A stretch of 7,561 nucleotides of DNA from Candidatus Bathyarchaeota archaeon (GTDB taxonomy: Archaea; Thermoproteota; Bathyarchaeia; Bathyarchaeales; WAQA01): contig WAQA01000025.1 in NCBI GenBank assembly GCA_015520475.1, positions 1 to 7,561 of the forward strand. Reading direction: 5' to 3'. The position numbers and the translations under genes were made by a program. Shown one piece after another: positions 1-5,689 of this stretch (positions within the stretch are counted from its first letter, which is position 1; each line of letters opens with the position of its first letter). The notes beneath the pieces were generated by a model. That model had not been told where the DNA came from. It saw only the letters and a list, made by a program, of their open reading frames with translations, and searched no databases.

Positions 1-6
1 GAGATA

Positions 7-1053
7 ATGCTTGAGAGAAGACAGAAGATGAGGAGGAAGGCTTTAAGTCAGATATTCTTCGGAAACATGCTTGCTCTATTTATGATATTTATATTGATAA
101 GTTACTTGGTCTTTCTTGTCTTTCAAATGTATACTCCGATAATTCTTGTTCTCTCCCAACTCATCATCATCCTCTTTGCTGATAAGATCATGATGAAGGT
201 TGGGGATTGGCCTATAACAAGTGATAACCCTGACGTTTACATACTGCAGTATCATATACCACCTGAAGAGTTCAACGATTTTATACGTAGATTCAGCCGT
301 GAAACCCTGCTTGAAATAAAAAGGAAGATATATGAGAGGACGCTGGCTGTAGAGGACTTTATAGATGTCAGGAGGGTATTGGAGGTTTTTAGGGAGTACG
401 GTATAAAATGTGACTCTTCATTCCTATCAACAAAGAAGATAAATGTTTACCGTTTAGTAAAGGAGGCTGCTGAAAGATTCAATATACCCATGCCCAAAAT
501 AATGATAGCGAATGTTATAATTCCTAATGCTGGGGCTACTGGTCCAAGTCCAAGTCGAGGTTTAATCCTCATCACTAGCGGTTTGCTGGTGCAGCTGGAG
601 GAGGATGAGATACTCAGCATAATAGGTCATGAGATAAGTCATCTGAAGAGGAGGGATCCACTCGCCCTCTTTGCTTTAACATCCACCGAGTATCTACTTA
701 GGGTGTACGTTCTACTCCGTTACATCTTCTATTTTGGCTTCTTATACTTCTTCGTAGCCATCAGCGGAATATACTTCATAGCAAAATTCTTTGAGGCGAG
801 GGCTGATCTGGAATCTGCGATAAGAATTGGGAAGCCGAAGGTTCTAGCAGATGCCCTTAGAAAGATAGGTTTCAGGAGGATTCAGGTTGAGAGGATGGAG
901 CAGGGGAAGTGGAGTAGCTGGCTTGGAATGGATCCGCATCCTCCAGTATCATTTAGGGTTTCACGTCTAGAGAACCTTGAGGATCCATCGAGAATAAAGT
1001 ATCCGTTTATAAGGTCGATAATTGACTGTGTAAATGGTCTGCTTGGAAGATGA
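7..1053 (+). CDS. Membrane-bound M48 family zinc metalloprotease (HtpX-like)
   Basis: A 348-residue integral membrane peptidase. The zinc-binding HEXXH motif is seen as H208-E209-I-S-H212, and the third ligand Glu is E263 in the FFEARAD segment, which matches the M48 pattern E-x-x-A-D. A downstream D-P-H-P-P...R-V-S-R-L segment (about 309-320) matches the HPP...R motif usual near the end of M48 proteases. Hydrophobic segments at about 17-60 (two helices) and 219-260 put it in the membrane with a cytosolic catalytic domain, as in HtpX. HtpX-type enzymes degrade misfolded membrane proteins; a quality-control role here is inferred from the family. Between the N-terminal helices and the protease core lies a charged region (about 65-150) that I do not recognise. 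The frame is open to the left edge, so the true start may lie upstream of the window; ATG at 7 or 28 are in-window options. It converges on the nucleotidyltransferase gene with a 30-bp gap. Confidence 0.9.
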   Translation: MLERRQKMRRKALSQIFFGNMLALFMIFILISYLVFLVFQMYTPIILVLSQLIIILFADKIMMKVGDWPITSDNPDVYILQYHIPPEEFNDFIRRFSRETLLEIKRKIYERTLAVEDFIDVRRVLEVFREYGIKCDSSFLSTKKINVYRLVKEAAERFNIPMPKIMIANVIIPNAGATGPSPSRGLILITSGLLVQLEEDEILSIIGHEISHLKRRDPLALFALTSTEYLLRVYVLLRYIFYFGFLYFFVAISGIYFIAKFFEARADLESAIRIGKPKVLADALRKIGFRRIQVERMEQGKWSSWLGMDPHPPVSFRVSRLENLEDPSRIKYPFIRSIIDCVNGLLGR

Positions 1054-1083
1054 GGGATAAATCCTTCCGGGGGAATCTCCTGC

Positions 1084-1842
1084 TTATCCATCCTCGAATA
1101 GGAAGGAGAACTTCTCGTCAACTGTCTGAGAACTTAACTTTTCATATGCTTCAACGCTGCCTACATCATACCAGAACGCATCTGAGACGTAACCATAAAC
1201 TTCTCTTCCATCCCTTATCAGGTATGGGATGACGTCCCCCATCAAATCAACATTCTCCTTCTCGTTCCATAGTGGCTCGATACTCTTCAGTATTCCACCC
1301 TCCAATACGACGATTCCTATACTGACGGGCTTCTCAAGTTTCGGCTTCTCTATGAATCCCCTTATTCTTCCATCGGCATCTAACTCTGCAACTCCAACCC
1401 TTACCGTGAATCCTGATGATAGGGCAACAGTGGCTACGGCTCCTCTCCTCCTATGGAACCCTATCAGATCCGTCAGCTCCAGATTCGTTAATATGTCTCC
1501 ATAATAGACCAGTATTGTATCGTCGACGTCTATGACCTTCTTCTTGAACGCGTTGAGCATCGAGCCAGCTGTACCCTTACATTTAGGATCATCATATATG
1601 TATGTTATCTCAACATCGAATCTGGATCCATCATTAAAGTAGTTTATTATCTGTTCAGCTTTATAGTCAACTAAAAAAATAAGATCTGATATTTTATTGA
1701 ATCTTAAGAGTCTAACGATATATTCTAGCAGCGGCTTCTGTTTTGAGCCTATTGGAATCATGGCTTTCTGAAAGTAGTATGTGATTGGTCTAAGTCTCTT
1801 TCCAGGTCCCCCGCAGAGAATCAAACCCTTAACGTCTCCCAT
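1084..1842 (-). CDS. Sugar-1-phosphate nucleotidyltransferase (NDP-sugar pyrophosphorylase)
   Basis: A 252-residue cytosolic enzyme predicted to join a nucleoside triphosphate and a sugar-1-phosphate to give an NDP-sugar and pyrophosphate. The N-terminal signature G11-G-P-G-K-R-L-R-P-I-T21 is the nucleotide-binding loop of this family, followed by the conserved K26 in QKAMIPIG. D116 (YYGD) and D226 (FWYDVGS) fit the two metal-binding aspartates. GTAGS at 90-94 and EKP at 165-167 are also family motifs. It is a bare catalytic domain: there is no left-handed beta-helix acetyltransferase tail as in GlmU or long GMP pyrophosphorylases. At the sugar-binding site the usual N-x-G-I is S174-I-G-I, so substrate (glucose, mannose or other) and base are not assignable. 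The ATG start has a GAGG 9 nt upstream. The gene follows the small membrane-protein gene by 31 bp on the same strand, so the two probably form one transcript. Products of this class feed glycan, lipid or S-layer glycosylation pathways. Confidence 0.88.
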   Translation of the reverse strand: MGDVKGLILCGGPGKRLRPITYYFQKAMIPIGSKQKPLLEYIVRLLRFNKISDLIFLVDYKAEQIINYFNDGSRFDVEITYIYDDPKCKGTAGSMLNAFKKKVIDVDDTILVYYGDILTNLELTDLIGFHRRRGAVATVALSSGFTVRVGVAELDADGRIRGFIEKPKLEKPVSIGIVVLEGGILKSIEPLWNEKENVDLMGDVIPYLIRDGREVYGYVSDAFWYDVGSVEAYEKLSSQTVDEKFSFLFEDG

Positions 1843-1873
1843 CTGAATAACCCTCTAAAGAATGTCAACTTTG

Positions 1874-2212
1874 TTATTTCGTCTTGTTTTCTTCTTTCTT
1901 TTCCTGTTGCTCTTCACCTTCCTCCTCCGATTCTTTCTCTTCGCTCTCTATCTCAGTCTCTAACTCTTCAATGGGCTTCGGAGGAGGAGTTGTAGCCATG
2001 GTCCAGCCTATCCATGCGCCTATAAACATGACTGCAAGAAAGGCTATTAAGACCACTGTAGCTACAGCCCAGAACTGTAGGCTTTCAGGTGGGATTCCTA
2101 TTAGGGGTGACACTGAGGAAGGCGCTACCAGGACGATGACGTAGCCGATGGCTACGACGAGGCAGACTATGAAAATTAAAGCTCCGATTGCCTGATCCTT
2201 ACTTGCCAACAT
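1874..2212 (-). CDS. Small two-helix membrane protein with acidic C-terminal tail, function unknown
   Basis: A 112-residue protein with two clear transmembrane helices at about 8-30 and 48-71, joined by a short P/S-rich loop (31-47). A conserved-looking TMATTPPPKPIEEL segment (71-84) follows, and then a tail (82-112) made almost wholly of Glu, Lys, Gln and Asn. There is no signal-peptidase or lipobox site. With a two-helix hairpin both ends lie on the same side, and the charged tail is most likely cytosolic. I have an unverified impression that proteins with a similar WIGxTMATTPPP stretch recur in TACK archaea, sometimes labelled loosely as regulators; no function should be taken from that. 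The start is supported by GGTGAT just 2 nt before the ATG and by a TATA-like box about 50 bp upstream. As first gene of a unit with a sugar nucleotidyltransferase, a link to membrane-associated glycan synthesis is possible but only by proximity. Confidence 0.8.
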   Translation of the reverse strand: MLASKDQAIGALIFIVCLVVAIGYVIVLVAPSSVSPLIGIPPESLQFWAVATVVLIAFLAVMFIGAWIGWTMATTPPPKPIEELETEIESEEKESEEEGEEQQEKKEENKTK

Positions 2213-2262
2213 CTATCACCATATTAAGCAGATTTTTAGGCATCTATCTAATAAGGTTTTCC

Positions 2263-2273
2263 TATAAAATTAT
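2263..2273 (-). promoter_or_regulatory. TATA-like promoter element for the minus-strand membrane protein/nucleotidyltransferase unit
   Basis: Read on the minus strand this is AATAATTTTATA-like, an A/T-rich box of archaeal TATA type. It lies about 50 bp upstream of the ATG at 2212. A start of transcription roughly 25 bp downstream (near 2238) would leave a leader of about 26 nt containing the GGTGAT ribosome site at 2215-2220. The position is inferred from spacing only. Confidence 0.4.
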
Positions 2274-2357
2274 TTTTTGGGCTGTTTTATGGTTCTACGG
2301 TGGATCCAGCCTCGGAATTTCACTCTTAAACTATTCCATCCTCATTAGCATTATCCT

Positions 2358-2377
2358 AATATAAGTAAGCTTATATT
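2358..2377. promoter_or_regulatory. Perfect inverted repeat, candidate operator overlapping a TATA-like box
   Basis: The sequence AATATAAG-TAAG-CTTATATT is an exact 8-bp palindrome with a 4-nt spacer, in the divergent region between the minus-strand unit and the RHH-like gene pair. The right arm (TTATATT) resembles a TATA box about 80 bp ahead of the TTG start at 2455. A second A/T box (TAAATATTAA) begins at 2382. RHH proteins usually bind short inverted or direct repeats as dimers of dimers and often repress their own operon, so this is a natural candidate operator. It is A/T-rich, so chance occurrence cannot be excluded. Confidence 0.45.
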
Positions 2378-2454
2378 CCAGTAAATATTAAATGGGCGAG
2401 AAGACCATATTTGGTACTTGGAATAACGAATAATCGGAAGGCAGGTTTTCTGGT

Positions 2455-3033
2455 TTGAACGATTCCTCTGGGAAGAGTGTTAAGAGAAAGATGTTGGCGG
2501 CTAGAGAGGATTTAGCGGATAAAATATCTGAGATCGCTAAGAGGAAGGGAACCCTCTACGACTTTATAAATGAAACTTTACAGGAGGTTATAAGGGCTGA
2601 TGCGTTAGGCCTATCTCTTAGAGAAATAATCGATGAGAGAGGCATAATAAAGATGGCGAAGGATTCAGGTTTCATCTTCGTCCCTGAAAGGCTCTGGTAT
2701 GACCTGATTGAGATGGCCCATCAACATTTAGGGAGGGAACTGGAGAATTTATGGTATGAGAATGGACGGTGGTACGGCAGATACTATGGTGACATAGAAG
2801 TTCTCAAGAAGAATCTGAAGAGGATAATCTGGGATATTTCAGAGCTGGACATATACTCTGAAGGGGACATGTTAATCGTTAAATGTATCAGTTCAAAATA
2901 TTCTAGGGCGTGCTCTATGCTCTTCGGTAAATTCCTAGAGGGAGCTATGAACAGTTTAGGATATAGTCTTGTAGAAGGAGACATCTCTAGAAGCGTGATA
3001 AACCTCAAATTTAAATTGATGAAGGATTGTTAG
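2455..3033 (+). CDS. Putative ribbon-helix-helix regulator with uncharacterised C-terminal domain (paralog A)
   Basis: A 192-residue cytosolic protein. Residues about 9-48 look like a ribbon-helix-helix DNA-binding unit: a short basic strand (VKRKMLAA), a helix beginning REDLADKI, a turn at K31-G32, and a second helix (YDFINETLQEVI). Residues 75-192 form a second domain with a G-x-W-Y-G-x-Y-Y stretch, and at 159-170 KFLEGAMNSLGY, followed by a strand-like end. This layout loosely resembles V4R-type small-molecule-binding domains but without their cysteines; that is a hypothesis. The next gene is a clear paralog, with 10 of 12 residues identical in the 159-170 motif. The start is TTG at 2455, because an in-frame stop lies at 2431 and the paralog aligns upstream of the only nearby ATG (2491), which would trim the first RHH strand. 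An AGG lies 9 nt before the TTG. Regulator function is inferred. Confidence 0.78.
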   Translation: MNDSSGKSVKRKMLAAREDLADKISEIAKRKGTLYDFINETLQEVIRADALGLSLREIIDERGIIKMAKDSGFIFVPERLWYDLIEMAHQHLGRELENLWYENGRWYGRYYGDIEVLKKNLKRIIWDISELDIYSEGDMLIVKCISSKYSRACSMLFGKFLEGAMNSLGYSLVEGDISRSVINLKFKLMKDC

Positions 3034-3627
3034 ATGCCTAAAGGCTATAAAGGGATGAAGCTCATAAGAGCTCCGGAAGATCTAGTTTCAAGATTGAGTG
3101 AAGCGTCTAATCGTGAGGGTAAATCATTCATAGATTTTGTTACTCAAGCTCTTGAGCAGGCCTTGAGGGCCCATAGAATGAACCGCTCTCTAAAGGAGAT
3201 AGTTGACTTTTACAAGCTTATTATGATGCAGAAGGAGGCTGGACTTATAATTGTTCCCTCTGAAACTCTGAACAGACTTATAGAGATGTTATATCCGGAG
3301 AAGAAGGAGGTTCTCCATGAGATATGGTTTGATTCTGGAGTGTTATATGGAAAGTACTTGGCGGCTAAGATTAAGGATGAGGATCCAATCGTCAAGCTCG
3401 AGGAGATATTGAAGGTTATAGGATGGAACCTTAAAGAAGTTGAATTTAAAAGGATGGATGGAGGCTCTATATCCTTTAAATGCGTATCTTTCACGTTGCC
3501 TCTTGAGGATACTGTTCTGCTAATGAAGTTCATTGAGGGAGTGATGAACTCCCTCGGTTATAAACCGGTGAAGCAGGACTACTTAAGGGGGATGATAGAG
3601 ATGGAATTTAAAAGGGGAGATGTCTAA
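3034..3627 (+). CDS. Putative ribbon-helix-helix regulator with uncharacterised C-terminal domain (paralog B)
   Basis: A 197-residue paralog of the preceding protein. An RHH-like unit spans about 5-46: strand GMKLIRA, helix starting PEDLVSRL, G29 turn, helix FIDFVTQALEQAL. A long second domain contains a G-V-L-Y-G-K-Y-L stretch matching the GRWYGRYY of paralog A, and KFIEGVMNSLGY at 165-176. The ATG follows the TAG of paralog A with no base between, and a GAAGGA ribosome site lies inside the end of the upstream gene, so the two are almost certainly co-translated. Identity appears modest outside the C-terminal motif, pointing to an old tandem duplication. Equal stoichiometry from coupling would suit a heteromeric DNA-binding complex, but this is inference. 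The gene ends 82 bp before the GarR-like dehydrogenase gene on the same strand, so read-through into that operon is possible. No characterised homolog is recognised. Confidence 0.78.
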   Translation: MPKGYKGMKLIRAPEDLVSRLSEASNREGKSFIDFVTQALEQALRAHRMNRSLKEIVDFYKLIMMQKEAGLIIVPSETLNRLIEMLYPEKKEVLHEIWFDSGVLYGKYLAAKIKDEDPIVKLEEILKVIGWNLKEVEFKRMDGGSISFKCVSFTLPLEDTVLLMKFIEGVMNSLGYKPVKQDYLRGMIEMEFKRGDV

Positions 3628-3652
3628 TGGATGATCCCTGCAACAATTAAAG

Positions 3653-3660
3653 TTTTATTA
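3653..3660 (+). promoter_or_regulatory. TATA-like box ahead of the dehydrogenase operon
   Basis: TTTTATTA in the 82-bp gap between paralog B and the GarR-like gene. A transcript starting about 25 bp downstream (near 3682) would give a leader of roughly 28 nt including the GGTGAT ribosome site at 3698. The gap also holds TAAATATTAA at 3686-3695, which is too close to the start codon to be the TATA box of a transcript with a ribosome site. Confidence 0.35.
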
Positions 3661-3697
3661 TCGATTGTCTGAGAAGATATCGGACTAAATATTAATG

Positions 3698-3703
3698 GTG
3701 ATG
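3698..3703 (+). promoter_or_regulatory. Ribosome binding site fixing a TTG start
   Basis: GGTGAT pairs with the archaeal 16S rRNA 3' end (AGGAGGTGAT complement) and lies 6 nt before the TTG at 3710; GAGG at 3706-3709 touches the start. The upstream ATGs at 3695 and 3701 are in another frame and run into TAG at 3704, so TTG is the only reasonable start for the GarR-like protein. Confidence 0.6.
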
Positions 3704-3709
3704 TAGAGG

Positions 3710-4600
3710 TTGAAGCCTAAAATAGGGTTTATAGGATTGGGCGTTATGGGGAAGCCTATGGCCCTAAACCTCCTATCCGCAGGATATCCAATGATAGTTT
3801 GGAATCGGACACGTTCGAAGATGGATGATGTCGTTGCTAGAGGGGCTGAAGCGGCATCGTCACCTAAAGAAGTAGCTGAGAAATCAGATGTTGTGATAAC
3901 GATGGTCTCTGACTCCCCTGATGTTGAAGAGGTTATTCTAGGCCCTTCAGGGGTGATTGAGGGTGCTAGGGAAGGTTTAATAGTGATTGATATGAGCACG
4001 ATATCACCTGAAGTTACAAGGCGTATAGCTGAGAGGCTCTCTGAGAAGGGCGTGAAGATGCTTGACGCTCCGGTTAGCGGGGGAGATGTCGGCGCCAGGG
4101 AGGGGACATTATCGATAATGGTTGGGGGGCCGAGAGAAGTGTTCGAGAGATGCCTCCCAATATTCAAGGTTTTAGGGAAGAGAATAACATATATGGGCCC
4201 GAACGGTGCTGGTCAGATGACGAAGCTCTGCAATCAGGTGATATGTGCACTGAACATTCAGGCTGTATGTGAAGGGTTGATACTCGCTGCAAAGGCTGGA
4301 CTTGACTTGGAGAAGCTCCTTAATGTCGTAACAGCTGGTGCTGCAGGCTCATGGATGCTCTCTAATCTGGGGCCGAAGATGTTGAAGAGAGACTTTAAGC
4401 CAGGCTTCAAGATAAAGCATCAACAGAAAGATATAAGGTTAGCCCTCTCAGCCGCTGCAGCGTTAAACCTACCGTTACCAGCCACATCCCTTGTACATCA
4501 GATATTCAGGATAGCTGAGGCTGAAGGGTTGTCGGAGAAGGGAACGCAAGCCTTGATCACCGCGATGGAGAAGGTGGCGGGCGTCAAAGTGGAAGCGTAG
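3710..4600 (+). CDS. Beta-hydroxyacid dehydrogenase, tartronate semialdehyde reductase (GarR/GlxR)-like
   Basis: A 296-residue NAD(P)-dependent dehydrogenase of the 3-hydroxyisobutyrate dehydrogenase family. The N-terminal Rossmann domain carries G9-L-G11-V-M-G14, and the second strand ends W31-N-R33-T, where Arg suggests NADP(H). The substrate motif D119-A-P-V-S123-G-G and the catalytic segment G-A-G-Q-M-T-K172-L-C-N-Q are intact, with K172 as the catalytic lysine. KLxNQVxxALNI and DFKPGFKI closely follow the pattern I recall for E. coli GarR, and the length (about 295) is the same. GarR reduces tartronate semialdehyde to D-glycerate. Other family members act on 3-hydroxyisobutyrate, succinic semialdehyde or L-serine, so the exact substrate stays open. 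The start is TTG. It leads a three-gene operon with two Gfo/Idh/MocA oxidoreductases (27-bp and 6-21-bp gaps), consistent with sugar-acid or cyclitol breakdown. No glycerate kinase or aldolase lies in the window. Confidence 0.9.
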   Translation: MKPKIGFIGLGVMGKPMALNLLSAGYPMIVWNRTRSKMDDVVARGAEAASSPKEVAEKSDVVITMVSDSPDVEEVILGPSGVIEGAREGLIVIDMSTISPEVTRRIAERLSEKGVKMLDAPVSGGDVGAREGTLSIMVGGPREVFERCLPIFKVLGKRITYMGPNGAGQMTKLCNQVICALNIQAVCEGLILAAKAGLDLEKLLNVVTAGAAGSWMLSNLGPKMLKRDFKPGFKIKHQQKDIRLALSAAAALNLPLPATSLVHQIFRIAEAEGLSEKGTQALITAMEKVAGVKVEA

Positions 4601-4627
4601 AGAGACGAATCGTTAGAATAAGGTTTA

Positions 4628-5668
4628 GTGGTGTTCTTTTTGGCTGGGAAGATTAAGGTTGGAGCTGCAGGTCTAATCCATGATCATGTATGGAAGATCC
4701 TTAAAGAGTTCAGGATGATTAGAGGGGTGGAGGTTGCCTGTGCCGCTGACATGAATGAACCTCTGCTTGAGAGGGTGAGGGAGTATGGGGTTAAATCAAC
4801 CTATAAATCATATGAGGAAATGCTTGGTAAGGAGGACTTAGACGCTGTCATAGTCTACACTGAGAATAGTCGCCACGCTGAAGTAACAGAGCTAGCCGCT
4901 GAGAGGGGAGTCCACGTTATGGTTGAGAAGCCTATGGCCGCCAATCTGGAGCAGGCGCAGAGAATGTTCAGGGCCGCGATGAAGTCAGGAATAAAACTTA
5001 TGATAAACTATCCTGCAGCATGGTATCCAGCTATTAGATACGCATATAAGCTTGCATCGGAGGGATCTATCGGTCGAGTATATCAGGTGAGGTATAGAGC
5101 TGCACATGAAGGCCCTAAGGAGATAGGATGCTCAAAATACTTCTATGAATGGTTATATGATGAGAGGTTGAATGGTGCTGGTGCCTTTATGGATTTTTGC
5201 TGTTATGGAGCTAACATGTGCAGGTGGATTCTAGGCGTTCCAGAGAAGGCTGTTGCTTTTGGAGGAACATACGTAAGAGATTACTTGGCGGTTGAGGATA
5301 ACGCTGTTCTCTTAATGGGATATGAGAGGGCTCTAGGAATATCTGAGGCTTCATGGTCGCAGATAGGGGAGGGGATTCCGCCGAAGCATACGTTGATAAT
5401 GAATGGTGGTGAAGGAGTCATAGCCGCTAGACATAAAGTTAGAATATATACTTCTGAAGGGAAGGGGTGGACGGTTATGGATCCTCCAGCGTTAGAGGAG
5501 GGATATAGGAATGGACCTGAACATTTCATAACATGTATAAGGGAGGATAAGCAGCCTGAAAGTATAGTCTCTCCCTCATATAATAGGGATGCACAGGCAA
5601 TTCTTGAAGCAGGACTTAAATCTATGAAGGAAGACAGAATAGTTTACATAAATGAATTAAACATATAG
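4628..5668 (+). CDS. Gfo/Idh/MocA family oxidoreductase (first of two)
   Basis: A 346-residue NAD(P)-dependent sugar/cyclitol dehydrogenase family member. The N-terminal Rossmann strand IKVGAAGLIHDHVW (9-22) departs from the usual GxGxxG and has the H-x-H pattern of a subgroup of this family. The hallmark E100-K101-P102 supplies the catalytic lysine. In the C-terminal domain, G-A-G-A-F-M-D189-F-C-C-Y193 corresponds to the D...H/Y catalytic pair; Tyr at the second place also occurs in glucose-fructose oxidoreductase. The end of the protein (PSYNRDAQAILEAGLKSM) matches the usual family C-terminus. There is no signal peptide, so it is cytosolic. The start is ambiguous: GTG at 4628 or 4631 (AGG at 4621-4623 is 4 or 7 nt away), with TTG at 4640 less likely. 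It lies 27 bp after the GarR-like gene. Substrate cannot be assigned from sequence. Confidence 0.88.
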   Translation: MVFFLAGKIKVGAAGLIHDHVWKILKEFRMIRGVEVACAADMNEPLLERVREYGVKSTYKSYEEMLGKEDLDAVIVYTENSRHAEVTELAAERGVHVMVEKPMAANLEQAQRMFRAAMKSGIKLMINYPAAWYPAIRYAYKLASEGSIGRVYQVRYRAAHEGPKEIGCSKYFYEWLYDERLNGAGAFMDFCCYGANMCRWILGVPEKAVAFGGTYVRDYLAVEDNAVLLMGYERALGISEASWSQIGEGIPPKHTLIMNGGEGVIAARHKVRIYTSEGKGWTVMDPPALEEGYRNGPEHFITCIREDKQPESIVSPSYNRDAQAILEAGLKSMKEDRIVYINELNI

Positions 5669-5689
5669 TTATGGTTGGAGACGATGGAT

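Noticed and set aside
1054..1083. Possible bidirectional terminator between the convergent genes
   Set aside because: No T-tract or convincing stem was found in the 30-bp gap on either strand.
882..1121. 79-codon minus-strand frame across the convergent gene ends
   Set aside because: It overlaps conserved coding sequence of both the protease and nucleotidyltransferase in other frames and has no protein-like features.
1050..1232. 60-codon plus-strand frame overlapping the end of the M48 gene by ATGA
   Set aside because: It is antisense to the conserved C-terminus of the nucleotidyltransferase, with an Arg/His-rich composition and no recognisable domain.
2289..2348. Possible 19-codon peptide in the divergent promoter region
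   Set aside because: There is no ribosome site, conserved feature or repeat; chance frame.
2421..2434. Short tandem repeat GAATAAC-GAATAAT
   Set aside because: Only two imperfect 7-bp copies in A/T-rich DNA; likely chance.
3685..4167. 160-codon open frame on the minus strand
   Set aside because: It is fully antisense to the GarR-like gene; its Ser/Thr/Pro/Ile-rich translation is typical of a shadow frame and matches no family.
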